Of a stretch of DNA of 64,000 bases, positions 27,018-36,521 are shown in pieces. The DNA lies in the NCBI RefSeq assembly GCF_003425985.1, contig NZ_CP022985.1:1711501-1775500 (forward strand), written 5' to 3'. The first letter of the stretch is position 1; every line of letters begins with the position of its first letter. The position numbers and the translations under genes were made by a program. Under the pieces are notes generated by a model. That model ran no database searches. It was not told the origin of the DNA and saw only the letters and a program-made list of their open reading frames with translations. This DNA is from Mariniflexile sp. TRM1-10 (GTDB lineage: Bacteria; Bacteroidota; Bacteroidia; Flavobacteriales; Flavobacteriaceae).

Positions 27018-27692
27018 CTAATCCATTCGTTTTATACGTCCACCTAAAACAGTGCTTTCATTAACAGTTTCTGGGTTTCCATAAATAAAAACATCACCTC
27101 CTGCTCTTACTTTAACATCCACTAATTTTGATGCTTTTACATGTGCTTCACCAGCTGCATTTATAGATACTTCAGTTGTATTTGTTTCAAGATTTTCACC
27201 GCTGTAAATTCCACCTGTAAGCAATGACACTTTTTGTGATTTGGAAGTACCTGTTGCTTTAATACTTCCTCCTGTCACAGCTTTTATGTTAGCATATGTA
27301 ACCTCTAATGGAACTTCAATACTACCACCTTCTTGAGCTCTTAAATCTATTTCAAATTGTTTAATCGTATCTTTTCCAGATACTTTTGAGCCTTCATTCA
27401 CATCTATAATGTCTAAAGACTTGTAATGCAAAGTAACTTTTGTGTTATTGCCATCAAAAATTTCTTCAAATTTCATTTTAATTTTTAATGTGCCATTTTT
27501 GTTGTTTATTACAACATTTTGATTGTTTTGACCTGTAATAATAACTTTGTTTTCGCTGGATTTTACCAATTCAACTTCTATTAAATCATAAACCTTAAGT
27601 TCGTTGAACTCACCTATGGTTTTTTCAATTTGCTTTTGGGCTAAAGTTGTTGCTGATACTAAGATAATCGCTAATAAGATAATACGTTTCAT
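27018..27692 (-). CDS. Head GIN domain (DUF2807) secreted protein
   Basis: A 224-residue protein with a signal peptide (MKRIILLAIILVSATTLAQ) followed by a right-handed beta-helix type GIN domain: repeating short strands with I/V-x-G patterns (FDGNNTKVTLHYKSLDIIDVNEGSKVSGKDTI, VTGGSIKATGTSKSQKVSLLTGG, INAAGEAHVKAS). Such proteins are abundant in Bacteroidota and are annotated as putative adhesin heads, although role is unproven. It lies 55 bp downstream of rnr on the same strand with its own terminator. Confidence 0.85.
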   Translation of the reverse strand: MKRIILLAIILVSATTLAQKQIEKTIGEFNELKVYDLIEVELVKSSENKVIITGQNNQNVVINNKNGTLKIKMKFEEIFDGNNTKVTLHYKSLDIIDVNEGSKVSGKDTIKQFEIDLRAQEGGSIEVPLEVTYANIKAVTGGSIKATGTSKSQKVSLLTGGIYSGENLETNTTEVSINAAGEAHVKASKLVDVKVRAGGDVFIYGNPETVNESTVLGGRIKRMD

Positions 27693-27746
27693 TTTTATTA
27701 TTTTTAGTTAGAACGTTTTTTATCAATAATTATTCCCTTTTTTAAA

Positions 27747-29981
27747 CTATTCATTTTTTCCTATTAAATTAAAATCAAGATGTTTTTTAACCAAATCAGC
27801 ATTTTTAACTTTTACAATAACTTCATCGCCTAATTGATACATTATTTTTCTATTTCTACCAACCATAGCATATTGTTCTTGGTCAAACGCATAATGGTCA
27901 TCATTCATATCACGGACACTTACCATACCTTCACATTTGTTTACTATTATTTCTACATAAATGCCCCAATCGGTTACACCTGAAATAACACCTACAAAAT
28001 TTTCATCTTTATGATCTTGCATGAATTTAATTTGCATGTATTTTATAGAATCCCGTTCTGCTTTGGTTGCTAAATTTTCCATGTTACTGGAGTGGTTGCA
28101 TTTTTCCTCGTAAACAGTTTCGTTAGCCGATTTTCCACCATCTAAATAATGTTGCAATAATCTATGCGCCATCACATCAGGATAACGACGAATAGGTGAT
28201 GTAAAATGACTATAATAATCGAATGCTAATCCATAATGCCCAATATTCTGCGTAGAATATTCAGCTTTACTCATACTTCTTATTGTTAAAGTATCTACTA
28301 AATTTTGTTCTTTTTTACCACTTACTTCTTTTAATAAATAATTAAGTGATGCTGATGTTGTTTTACGGTCTTTAAAATTTAGTTTATATCCAAATTTAGA
28401 TACAATACCTTGTAAATTAGCTAATTTACTATCGTCTGGTTCGTCATGAATACGATATACGAAAGTTTTTTTAGGATCTTTTTTTCCTATAAATTCTGAT
28501 ACTTTTCGGTTTGCTAATAGCATAAATTCTTCAATTAATTTATTAGCATCTTTACTGGTTTTAAAAAACACCCCAACAGGGTTTGCGTTTTCATCTAAAT
28601 TAAACTTTACCTCTACTTTATCGAAAGAAATAGCACCAGAAATCATACGTTTAGCACGCATTTTTTTAGCTAATTCATCCATTTTTAAAATAGCTTGTGC
28701 TATTTCCGGTAAGGTATTGTAAGCTTCTCCCGTAAGAGAAACTTCTTTAGAAATGCTTGTGTTAATTTTATCTAACTGAAACACTTCGACTGCGCTCAGT
28801 GTGACATTCTGCTCAATGATTGCCTGTGCTTCTTCATAGGCAAAACGAGCATCGCTATAGGTTACCGTTCTTCCAAACCATTCATTTTTAATCTCACATT
28901 TTTCATTCATATGAAACACTGCAGAAAAAGTTAATTTTTCTTCATGTGGACGTAAAGAACAGGCATTATTTGATAACACTTCAGGAAGCATAGGAACGAC
29001 ACGATCTACTAAATAAATAGAAGTAGCACGTTCATAAGCTTCATCATCTAAAACCGTTCCTTCTTGAACGTAATGTGATACATCGGCAATATGAATGCCT
29101 ATTTCATATAAACCATTATCTAAAACTTTAAAAGATAAAGCATCATCAAAATCTTTAGCATCTTTTGGATCGATAGTAAAAGTCAAATCCTGTCGCATAT
29201 CACGACGTTTTGAAATTTCTTCAGTAGTAATAGAGGTATTTAATTTATTAGCAAATTCTTCAACTTCATAAGGAAATTCGTGAGGCAATCCATATTCAGC
29301 TAAAATAGAATGTATTTCTGTGTTATGCTCTCCAGGTTTTCCTAAGATTTGAATGACTTTCCCATAAGGGGAATCGGCATTCTCTGGCCAATCCTCAAGT
29401 TTTACCAAAACTTTATCACCATCTTCAGCTTTTAAAGTCTTATTTATTGGTACAAAAATATCTTTGTACATTTTATTACTATCGGCTATTACAAAAGCAA
29501 AATTCTTATTTTCTTGAATTTGAATAACTCCAACATATTCGTTTTTTTCACGCTTTAAAACTTGAGTAATTTCACCTTCTAATTTACCACGGTGACGTCG
29601 TTTATAAACATAAAATTCTACTTCATCACCGTTTAAGGCTTTGTTAATATTATTTGAAGCTATAAATACATCATCATCAAAATCTTCACTAATAACATAA
29701 CCGATACCTTTTCCAGATAAATCTAAAATTCCTGTGTGGTATTCAGTATTCATGACAGCTTTAAACTTGCCACGTTCTACTTCTTCAATTTCTTTTTTTA
29801 CAGCAAGTTCAGCTAACTTCTTTATAATTTGATTTCTACTGCTGGCATCACTTACGCCTAATTTAGCAGCAATTTGTTTATAGTTAAAACTCTGGTTTCT
29901 ATCTTTTTTAATAATACTTAAAATAGTATTTGTAAGGTTGGAAATGCCTTTTTTGGATTTCCCTTTTTTATTTCTTGTCAT
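27747..29981 (-). CDS. rnr: Ribonuclease R
   Basis: A 744-residue exoribonuclease. N-terminal winged helix (about 15-70), two cold-shock domains, the RNB catalytic domain with TIDPKDAKDFDDALSF and HIADVSHYV (metal-binding aspartates), and a C-terminal S1 domain (GVISGVTDWGIYVEI). It degrades structured RNA 3' to 5'. A short segment, NVTLSAVEVFQLDKI, is encoded by a copy of a dispersed intergenic repeat (28782-28815), in frame, in a region that varies between RNase R proteins. The DUF2807 gene follows on the same strand. Confidence 0.96.
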   Translation of the reverse strand: MTRNKKGKSKKGISNLTNTILSIIKKDRNQSFNYKQIAAKLGVSDASSRNQIIKKLAELAVKKEIEEVERGKFKAVMNTEYHTGILDLSGKGIGYVISEDFDDDVFIASNNINKALNGDEVEFYVYKRRHRGKLEGEITQVLKREKNEYVGVIQIQENKNFAFVIADSNKMYKDIFVPINKTLKAEDGDKVLVKLEDWPENADSPYGKVIQILGKPGEHNTEIHSILAEYGLPHEFPYEVEEFANKLNTSITTEEISKRRDMRQDLTFTIDPKDAKDFDDALSFKVLDNGLYEIGIHIADVSHYVQEGTVLDDEAYERATSIYLVDRVVPMLPEVLSNNACSLRPHEEKLTFSAVFHMNEKCEIKNEWFGRTVTYSDARFAYEEAQAIIEQNVTLSAVEVFQLDKINTSISKEVSLTGEAYNTLPEIAQAILKMDELAKKMRAKRMISGAISFDKVEVKFNLDENANPVGVFFKTSKDANKLIEEFMLLANRKVSEFIGKKDPKKTFVYRIHDEPDDSKLANLQGIVSKFGYKLNFKDRKTTSASLNYLLKEVSGKKEQNLVDTLTIRSMSKAEYSTQNIGHYGLAFDYYSHFTSPIRRYPDVMAHRLLQHYLDGGKSANETVYEEKCNHSSNMENLATKAERDSIKYMQIKFMQDHKDENFVGVISGVTDWGIYVEIIVNKCEGMVSVRDMNDDHYAFDQEQYAMVGRNRKIMYQLGDEVIVKVKNADLVKKHLDFNLIGKNE
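28782..28815. repeat. REP-like repeat copy inside rnr
   Basis: cacttcgactgcgctcagtgtgaca matches the CTTCGAC...CTCAGTGTGACA sequence found at 9.86 and 49.7 kb. Here it is read through in frame by rnr. Confidence 0.75.
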
Positions 29982-30130
29982 TTAATTTTTGTAATCATAT
30001 TTATTTCCTAAGATACTGGAAATTCTGTTATTAAATAGCTTTGTTTTAGGAGAAGATTTGCTATTTGTTTTTTACAAAGCTACAATTTTAATATTAAATA
30101 GCATTTTTTTTATGTTAAGCTATAAAAAAG

Positions 30131-30161
30131 AAAAGGTTTCTAAAAATTCAGAAACCTTTTT
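30131..30161 (-). terminator. Terminator downstream of the T9SS repeat-protein gene side of rnr gap
   Basis: AAAAGGTTTCT and AGAAACCTTTT form the stem with A/T runs at both ends. It lies 21 bp after the stop of the minus-strand repeat protein at 30182. Confidence 0.85.
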
Positions 30162-30181
30162 AAAATTAATTTTTTTATATT

Positions 30182-31657
30182 TTATTGTACAACTATTTTT
30201 TTAGCTGACTTACCTTTATTAGTCTCTACTTCTATAAAATACATACCATCTTTTAAATTTTTAGTGTCTATTTTTAATTCTTTAGTTGAATATAAATATT
30301 GACTTTGAATATTATAAATGTTTATTTGTTTTAACTCAAAATCATTATTTAAATTAATATTTAATAAATCTTTTACAGGATTTGGATAAAATGAAAAATA
30401 ATCTAGTTTAAAACTTTCTGTAGATAAAACTGTGGTTAAATCATAAACTCGTACATGACCAGAATCTTGTCCATTTATACCATCGTTAAATCGAGCACCA
30501 ATAGCAACAGTATTACCATCAGATGACAAAGATACACAAGTTCCAAACCAATCTCCTGCTGATTCTCCTTCAATATCAGCCCCTATTTGTATCCAATTAT
30601 CATTTTGATTTTTATAAATTCGTACATGACCTGAATCAATTCCATTATCATCATTACGAAAAGAACCAATAGCTACAATAGTCCCATCAGCCGATAATGA
30701 AACACTTATACCCGATCCATCAAAAGCAGCTTCACCATTAATATCAGCACCTAATTGTATCCACTCGTCAAATTGATTTTTATATATTCTTACATGACCT
30801 GAACTTTTACCATTATCGTCATTTAAATCTGCACCAATAGCTAAAATAGTACCATCTGCTGATAAAGATATATTCACACCAGAGTGATCTAATTCTGCCT
30901 CTCCATTTATATCTTGACCTATTTGAATCCAAGCACCATTATTATTTTTAAAAACACGAACATGGCCAGAATCTAAACCATTCCCATCATTCTTTTGAGA
31001 ACTAATAGCAACTATATTACCATCAGAAGATAAAGAAATACTCCAACTTGACTCATCAAATTCCGCCTCTCCATTTATATCTTGACCTATTTGTGTCCAA
31101 ATGTTATTAATATTTTTAAATATTCGTGTTTGTCCTGAATAATTATTATCATTATTATTTGTTGTACCAATAGCTAATATAGTTCCATCTGAAGATAAAG
31201 AAATACTACTTCCAAATCTATCTCCAGCTACTTTTCCACTTATCTCTTGGCCTATTTGAGTCCATATGTTATTATTATTTTTAAAAACACGTACATGACC
31301 TGAATCCGTTCCATTTCCATCATTTAATATAGCACTAATAGCTACTATAGTTCCATCTAAAGATAAAGAAATACTACCTCCAAATAAATCTCCAGCTACT
31401 TCTCCACTTATCTCTTGGCCTATTTGAGTCCATATGTTATTATTATTTTTAAAAACACGTACATGACCTGAATCCGTTCCATTTCCATCATTCAATCCTG
31501 CACCAATAGCTACAATATCCCCGTTAGCAGACAAAGTAACTGATTTAAAACTCCCAAATTGGTCTTCAGCTGCTACTCCATCTATATCTAGGCCTATTTG
31601 CACTTGAGATAAACTAAAAAAAGGAATTAGGATAAGTAAAATTTTTATTATTCTCAT
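30182..31657 (-). CDS. Secreted repeat protein with type A T9SS sorting domain
   Basis: A 491-residue protein: signal peptide (1-17), seven consecutive repeats of about 56 residues, each with the pattern QIG.DI.GE...D..G..ISLS.DGTIVAIG...NDGNG.DSGHVR.FKN, resembling FG-GAP type beta-propeller blades, then a type A T9SS C-terminal domain (FYPNPVKDLLNINL ... GMYFIEVETNKGKSAKKIVVQ). Seven blades are the usual number for a propeller. It would be exported across the outer membrane by T9SS. Function is otherwise unknown. Repeat units 2 and 3 are almost identical in DNA, offset by 168 bp, indicating a recent duplication. Confidence 0.85.
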   Translation of the reverse strand: MRIIKILLILIPFFSLSQVQIGLDIDGVAAEDQFGSFKSVTLSANGDIVAIGAGLNDGNGTDSGHVRVFKNNNNIWTQIGQEISGEVAGDLFGGSISLSLDGTIVAISAILNDGNGTDSGHVRVFKNNNNIWTQIGQEISGKVAGDRFGSSISLSSDGTILAIGTTNNNDNNYSGQTRIFKNINNIWTQIGQDINGEAEFDESSWSISLSSDGNIVAISSQKNDGNGLDSGHVRVFKNNNGAWIQIGQDINGEAELDHSGVNISLSADGTILAIGADLNDDNGKSSGHVRIYKNQFDEWIQLGADINGEAAFDGSGISVSLSADGTIVAIGSFRNDDNGIDSGHVRIYKNQNDNWIQIGADIEGESAGDWFGTCVSLSSDGNTVAIGARFNDGINGQDSGHVRVYDLTTVLSTESFKLDYFSFYPNPVKDLLNINLNNDFELKQINIYNIQSQYLYSTKELKIDTKNLKDGMYFIEVETNKGKSAKKIVVQ

Positions 31658-32221
31658 TAAAGACTTTATTTAATTGTTATACAATAATAAGGTTTTAAAA
31701 TATTAAAACATTAAAAATCTTACAATGAAATAAAAAGGTTATAAAATGTATTTATCCACATTATATATAATATCAATATTTTCTTTTTAAAATTTAAAAA
31801 AATTAATGATGATGATGATTGGTTGTTAATAGCGGTATAACTTTTTTAAGTTTTATTTTGATTACAATTTATTTACGTTCTATTAATAGTTAATTAACAT
31901 GTTATATGAATTTAAAAGGTTTATTTTTAAGTAATTTAAATATTCTATGAACAGTTGTTAATAACTTAGAATAGCTGTTAATTATTAATAAAATTTTTAA
32001 AATAGCTGTTTATATATATACTTTTATAAGCTTATAACATTGCTAAAAAAAGTGAATTAAATTTTTGGTTATGTACTTCTTGTTTTTGATTGGAAAAAAA
32101 ATCGAATTCTCAATATTTTTCTTTTAAAAAACTATCAACACTTATTAACAAGTAATGAATATATTAATCCACATTGTTTATAATTATTACCTTTGTATAA
32201 AGATACCTTAATATATATAAA
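31658..32221. other. Candidate chromosomal replication origin (oriC)
   Basis: A 564-bp very AT-rich gap between divergent genes without any plausible frame. It has a perfect DnaA box TTATCCACA (31752-31760), TTATTAACA (32142-32150), TGTTAATAA (31956-31964), CTATCAACA (32132-32140) and TAATCCACA (32164-32172), plus AT stretches suited to unwinding. This cluster and the two parS sites 20 kb away are suggestive; gene strand does not switch cleanly here, so the call is tentative. Confidence 0.5.
32188..32195 (+). promoter_or_regulatory. Probable -7 box of rpiB (TACCTTTG)
   Basis: TACCTTTG fits the TAnnTTTG consensus and lies 26 bp before the rpiB start. The nearest TTG is only 11 bp upstream, too close for a normal -33. 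Confidence 0.5.
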
Positions 32222-32656
32222 ATGAAAATTTCTATAGGAAACGACCACGCAGGAACCGATTATAAATTTGCTATCGTAAAACATTTAGAATCAAAAGGAT
32301 ATACGGTTATTAACTATGGTACTGATGGTACTGATAGTGTAGATTATGCTGATTTTGGGCACCCTGTTGCTACCGATGTTGAAACTAATAAATCTGATTT
32401 TGGTATTTTAATTTGTGGTAGTGCTAATGGTGTTGCAATGGCCGCTAACAAACATCAAAAAATACGTGCTGGTTTATGTTGGAATAAAGAAATTGTACAT
32501 CTTATTCGTAGTCATAATAATGCTAATATATTATGTATTCCGGCAAGGTTTACAGCCATACAACAGGCTATTGAAATGGTTGATGTTTTTTTAAATACAG
32601 AATTTGAAGGTGGTCGCCACCAAACACGTATTGATAAAATACCTGTGTCTTGTTAA
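32222..32656 (+). CDS. rpiB: Ribose-5-phosphate isomerase B
   Basis: A 144-residue RpiB/LacAB family sugar-phosphate isomerase of the pentose phosphate pathway. Signatures: GNDHAGTDYKFAI at the start, the SVDYADFGHPVA segment, and ILICGSANGVAMAANKHQKIRAGLCW with the catalytic Cys. Start at the first ATG fits the family. The stop codon directly abuts the ATG of the CDF transporter gene, so they are one unit. Confidence 0.95.
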   Translation: MKISIGNDHAGTDYKFAIVKHLESKGYTVINYGTDGTDSVDYADFGHPVATDVETNKSDFGILICGSANGVAMAANKHQKIRAGLCWNKEIVHLIRSHNNANILCIPARFTAIQQAIEMVDVFLNTEFEGGRHQTRIDKIPVSC

Positions 32657-33577
32657 ATGGCACATAAACACTCCCATAATCATATACATCTTTATGATAT
32701 TCATAAGAAAGATAAAAATCTTATGGTATCTATTCTTTTAAATACCTTTATAACTGCAGCTCAAGTAGTAGGTGGTTTAATTTCTGGTAGTTTATCATTA
32801 TTAAGTGATGCATTACACAACTTTAGCGATGTACTTTCTTTAATAGTCAGTTATGCAGCTTCAAAATTATCAAAAAAACAAGCTTCAGAAAATAGAACTT
32901 TTGGGTACAAGCGCGCTGAAATTTTAGCCGCTTTTGTTAATGCATCAACGTTAATAATTGTAGCGATTATTTTAATAAAGGAAGCCATTGAACGTTTTAA
33001 ACACCCACAAGTTATAGAATCTAATTTAGTTATTTGGTTAGCTTTATTAGCTATTGTATTTAATGGTTTAAGCGTGTTGTTGTTAAAAAAGGATTCTAAG
33101 CATAATATTAATGTAAAATCTGCTTATGTCCATTTATTAACCGATATGTTAGCAAGTATTGCAGTGCTTATAGGTGGTTTATTAATGAAATATTTTCAAC
33201 TGTTTTGGGTTGATAGTGTACTTACTTTTTTAATTGCGTTTTATTTAATTTGGATGGGTTACTATTTATTAAAAACATCCACTAAAATGCTTATGTTATT
33301 TACACCAGAACACATCAACATACATGCTTTAGTTGAAAATATTGACGCCCTGCCCAAAGTTAAAAAGCTGCATCATGTACATATATGGAATTTAAGTGAT
33401 TATGAATTACATTTAGAAGCGCATTTAGATTTATATGAAGATGTAACTATTTCAGAATTTGATAGTATATTACGTAACATAGAAACTGTTTTACAAGAGC
33501 AGTACCATATTAACCATGTAACTATTCAGCCAGAATATAATAAAAACGATCCTAAAGAAATTATTGTGCAAGATTAA
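32657..33577 (+). CDS. Cation diffusion facilitator (zinc/cobalt-type exporter)
   Basis: A 306-residue CDF protein: histidine-rich N-terminus (HKHSHNHIHLYDIHKKD), six membrane segments, the SDALHNFSDVLSLIVSY zinc-site motif with HxxxD, a second HLLTDMLAS motif in segment 5, and a C-terminal cytoplasmic domain (VKKLHHVHIWNLSDYELHLEAHL). It exports divalent cations, most likely zinc, by proton exchange. No gap to rpiB. The functional link between the two genes is unclear. Confidence 0.93.
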   Translation: MAHKHSHNHIHLYDIHKKDKNLMVSILLNTFITAAQVVGGLISGSLSLLSDALHNFSDVLSLIVSYAASKLSKKQASENRTFGYKRAEILAAFVNASTLIIVAIILIKEAIERFKHPQVIESNLVIWLALLAIVFNGLSVLLLKKDSKHNINVKSAYVHLLTDMLASIAVLIGGLLMKYFQLFWVDSVLTFLIAFYLIWMGYYLLKTSTKMLMLFTPEHINIHALVENIDALPKVKKLHHVHIWNLSDYELHLEAHLDLYEDVTISEFDSILRNIETVLQEQYHINHVTIQPEYNKNDPKEIIVQD

Positions 33578-33700
33578 TTAAGTTTTTGAAAGCAGGACAT
33601 TGTTGTTAATATATTGATTTATTTAATCATTTATATTGTAAAACAAAAACATCCGTGTATTTACGGTAAAAAAGATAAGTATTTATTCATTTAAATTAGA

Positions 33701-34174
33701 ATGATAGAAATCCAAATAAAAACTTTTTCAGAATTAACTACTGAAGAATTATACAGAATATTACAGCTTCGTAGTGAGGTTTTTGTTGTAGAACAAGATT
33801 GTATATATCAAGATATTGATGGGAAAGACGACAAAGCGCTGCATGTTTTAGGAATAAAAAACCAGCAAATAATAGCTTATGCTCGACTTTTTAAATCAGG
33901 CGATTATTTTGAATATGCCAGTATTGGTCGTGTTGTAGTTACAAAAAATCAACGGCGCTTTAACTACGGTTATGAAATAATGAAAGCTTCAATTGAAGCT
34001 ATTGAAACTTATTTTAATGAAACAACCATACTAATTTCGGCGCAAGCGTATTTGAAAGCGTTTTATAAGAATTGTGGTTTTGTTGAATTTAGCGGCATAT
34101 ATTTAGAAGATAATATTCCACATATTATGATGATAAAGGAACAAGTTCAATTGTCTGATGAATTATCTTTTTAA
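33701..34174 (+). CDS. GNAT family N-acetyltransferase (ElaA-like)
   Basis: A 157-residue GNAT protein with the ElaA start (ELTTEELYRILQLRSEVFVVEQDCIYQDIDGKDD), the SIGRVVVTKNQRRFNYGYEIM acetyl-CoA loop (Q/RxxGxG/A site; here RRFNYG) and YLKAFYKNCGFVEF at the end. Substrate unknown. Its last 12 bp overlap the convergent LRR protein gene. Confidence 0.88.
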   Translation: MIEIQIKTFSELTTEELYRILQLRSEVFVVEQDCIYQDIDGKDDKALHVLGIKNQQIIAYARLFKSGDYFEYASIGRVVVTKNQRRFNYGYEIMKASIEAIETYFNETTILISAQAYLKAFYKNCGFVEFSGIYLEDNIPHIMMIKEQVQLSDELSF

Positions 34175-35569
34175 AGTAAAATGTCCTTTAATGGTTTCGC
34201 CAGTATTAAGGGTAATGACATACCAATAATCGTTTGGAGTTAATGGTTGCCCATTAAAATTTCCGTCCCATGTTGCATTCGTAGCTAAATGCTTTAAAAG
34301 TTTTCCATAGCGGTCAAAAATAGTAATAGTTTTAATAGTGTTATTAAAATCTTGAACTTTCCAAACATCGTGTGCACCATCATTATTTGGGGTAAAATAT
34401 TTTGGAATATAATAATCTTCAGTAGTAATTAAAACACTAAAAAGACTTTCATTAGTGGTACAAATCGATTCATTATAAATATATATCGTTTGTGAAGTTG
34501 TTATAATATCACTAGCAAATAAAGGGCTGCCATTACCCCCAGATTGTGTAAAATAGTTACCATTATTTAGTACTGGTAAAGTGTAAGAAGTATTAGTAAC
34601 TACATTATTTAAAGTATCTACCTTTACAAAATTACTGCATTGGTTTTGTGAGCTAACATAATTTGAAAAGCCTAAAGGCATCCAGTTTGTTGATGTGGTT
34701 GATGGGTTATCAACAACCACACAATTTAAGTTTGAATTACCGCTAAAATTTACGGAGGCGTTACTGTTATTGCCATTTTTTACATTTAATTGGCATAATT
34801 CGTTATTGCTACAATTTAAAGTTGTTAGGTTAGCATTTTTAGAAAAATCAAGTTCAAATAAATCATTAAAACTACAGTTTAAAGTTCCTAAAGTGGTATT
34901 GGTTTTTGTATCTAAAGATGTGAGCTGATTTTGTTCACACGACAAAAAATCAAGACTTATATTTTGAGATACATTTAAATTAGAAAGTAAATTATTTCCA
35001 CATTGAAGTCTGCTTAGTTTGGTGTTTTTAGTAATATCTATGGTTGTTAATTGATTGTTTTCACAAACAAAAATATTCAAATGTATATTTTTAGAAACAT
35101 CTAAAACTGTTAATTGATTGGTATCGCAAACCAATGAAATTAACTTGGTATTTTGACTAACATTTAAATTTTTTAACCTATTGTTGGCACACCAAAAAAT
35201 ATTCAAATTAATTAAATTACTAACATTTAAACTTGCTAATTGGTTACTATTACAAAAAAGCTGGGTTAAATTGGTGTTTTGCGAAATATTTAGGTTTGAA
35301 AGTCTGTTGTTGGAACAATCTAAAACCGTTAAGGCGGTAAAAGCTTCAATACCCGTTAAATCTGAAATATTTTTTACTGAAACATCTAAATTGGTTATGC
35401 CACTAATATTAGTGGTTGGAACAAAACCATCTATGGGTACAGAATCGTAGCCTAAATCAATTAAAGCCTGTTCAAAATTTGGGTCGGGAATGGTTGTGTT
35501 TTGTGAAAAACCAACAAAGCTAAATAGTATTAAAACAAAGCCAAATATATATGTTTTATTTACCCACAT
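34163..35569 (-). CDS. Leucine-rich-repeat secreted protein with type B T9SS sorting domain
   Basis: A 468-residue protein: signal peptide (about 1-22), a block of about nine leucine-rich repeats of 21 residues (L..L.CSNN.LS.LNVS.NT.L) spanning about 70-270, a linker with a SprB-like NTSYTLPVLNNGNYFTQSGG section, and a C-terminal gliding-motility type domain (YIPKYFTPNNDGAHDVWKV ... WDGNFNGQPLTPNDYWY). The C-terminal domain is the type B signal for T9SS export. Its start overlaps the OmpA-like gene by 14 bp, so co-translation is likely. The target it binds is unknown. Confidence 0.88.
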   Translation of the reverse strand: MWVNKTYIFGFVLILFSFVGFSQNTTIPDPNFEQALIDLGYDSVPIDGFVPTTNISGITNLDVSVKNISDLTGIEAFTALTVLDCSNNRLSNLNISQNTNLTQLFCNSNQLASLNVSNLINLNIFWCANNRLKNLNVSQNTKLISLVCDTNQLTVLDVSKNIHLNIFVCENNQLTTIDITKNTKLSRLQCGNNLLSNLNVSQNISLDFLSCEQNQLTSLDTKTNTTLGTLNCSFNDLFELDFSKNANLTTLNCSNNELCQLNVKNGNNSNASVNFSGNSNLNCVVVDNPSTTSTNWMPLGFSNYVSSQNQCSNFVKVDTLNNVVTNTSYTLPVLNNGNYFTQSGGNGSPLFASDIITTSQTIYIYNESICTTNESLFSVLITTEDYYIPKYFTPNNDGAHDVWKVQDFNNTIKTITIFDRYGKLLKHLATNATWDGNFNGQPLTPNDYWYVITLNTGETIKGHFTLKR

Positions 35570-36413
35570 AGGTAATGACTATTTCTACACGTCGATCAAA
35601 TTTTGGGTCGCCACCAAGTGGAAATTTACGACGCAGACCAATATGGCGCATGCGTTTTTTATTCACACCTTTTTTTATAAAATAATTATAAATAAATTCG
35701 GCGCGGGCTTCGGAAAGGTTGCGAAGTTTGGTTTTTCTATCTACGGCATCCCTTGTGTTTTGGGTGCAGCATACATGTCCTTGAATGGTAAAGTAAATAT
35801 CTTTTCGTTCCACTAAAACATGGGCAATAGATTCTAATATTTTTTTGGATTCTGGCATAATTTGGCTATAGCCTGTCTTAAATAGAATATTTTCAAACAC
35901 TATTTTATCGCCAACTTTAAGCTCGCCTTTTAATAGTTCGTGTGCGTCTTTCTTTTTTACTTCTTCTTTTTCTTTATTTTCCTTTTTAAGATCTACTATT
36001 TTAGGAGGTTTGGGTTTTACTATTATTTCTACTTTTCGGTTTAGACCTCTAATTTTTACAACATTTTTTTCTTCAACTATTTTTAATAAAATTTTGCCTT
36101 TACCATCAACATTGCTTATTAAGTCTTCACTAATTTCGTTATTAGAAAACACGGTTTTAATAGCATTGGCACGTTGTTGCGATAGTCTTAGATTATAAGA
36201 ATCGGCACCAACATCATCACAAAAACCAAAAATGGAAATGGATTCAATCTCAATATCCGATAGGTTTGAAATAAAGAGAAGTAAACGACTTTCTTCGGTT
36301 GGAAGAATAACGTATTTGTCGGTATCAAAATAGACTTCGTGTGTTAATTCATTTTGAGAAAAAACAAGCATACATTGAAGCGCTAATAATAATAAAACCA
36401 GTTGTTTGTTCAT
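35556..36413 (-). CDS. OmpA-family protein with two OmpA-like domains
   Basis: A 285-residue protein with signal peptide (1-19), a first OmpA-like domain (about 25-135: VYFDTDKYVILP, then GFCDDVGADSYNLRLSQQRANAIK), a Lys/Glu-rich linker (about 135-160) and a second (about 165-285: ILFKTGYSQIMPESKKILESIA, GHVCCTQNTRDAVDRKTKLRNLSEARAEFIYNYFI, RVEIVITYVGK). OmpA domains bind peptidoglycan. The double domain without a barrel is unusual. The gene overlaps the downstream LRR/T9SS gene and so may help present that protein at the surface. Confidence 0.85.
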   Translation of the reverse strand: MNKQLVLLLLALQCMLVFSQNELTHEVYFDTDKYVILPTEESRLLLFISNLSDIEIESISIFGFCDDVGADSYNLRLSQQRANAIKTVFSNNEISEDLISNVDGKGKILLKIVEEKNVVKIRGLNRKVEIIVKPKPPKIVDLKKENKEKEEVKKKDAHELLKGELKVGDKIVFENILFKTGYSQIMPESKKILESIAHVLVERKDIYFTIQGHVCCTQNTRDAVDRKTKLRNLSEARAEFIYNYFIKKGVNKKRMRHIGLRRKFPLGGDPKFDRRVEIVITYVGK

Positions 36414-36521
36414 AGTAGGATTATAGAACTGAATATAAATATACTATTTTTAATGAATTTTGATGAATGCTGTTGGCTTTTTAGGTTTAACAGCTATTAC
36501 AACAGGTTGAAAAACAAACTT

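Noticed and set aside
30500..31550. Evenly spaced repeats resembling a CRISPR array
   Set aside because: The 168-bp unit is protein-coding and in frame; units are diverged copies of a propeller blade.
34700..35350. Repeats of about 63 bp
   Set aside because: They encode 21-residue leucine-rich repeats of the secreted LRR protein.
36010..36198. Plus frame opposite the OmpA-like gene
   Set aside because: Shadow; low complexity and no start context.
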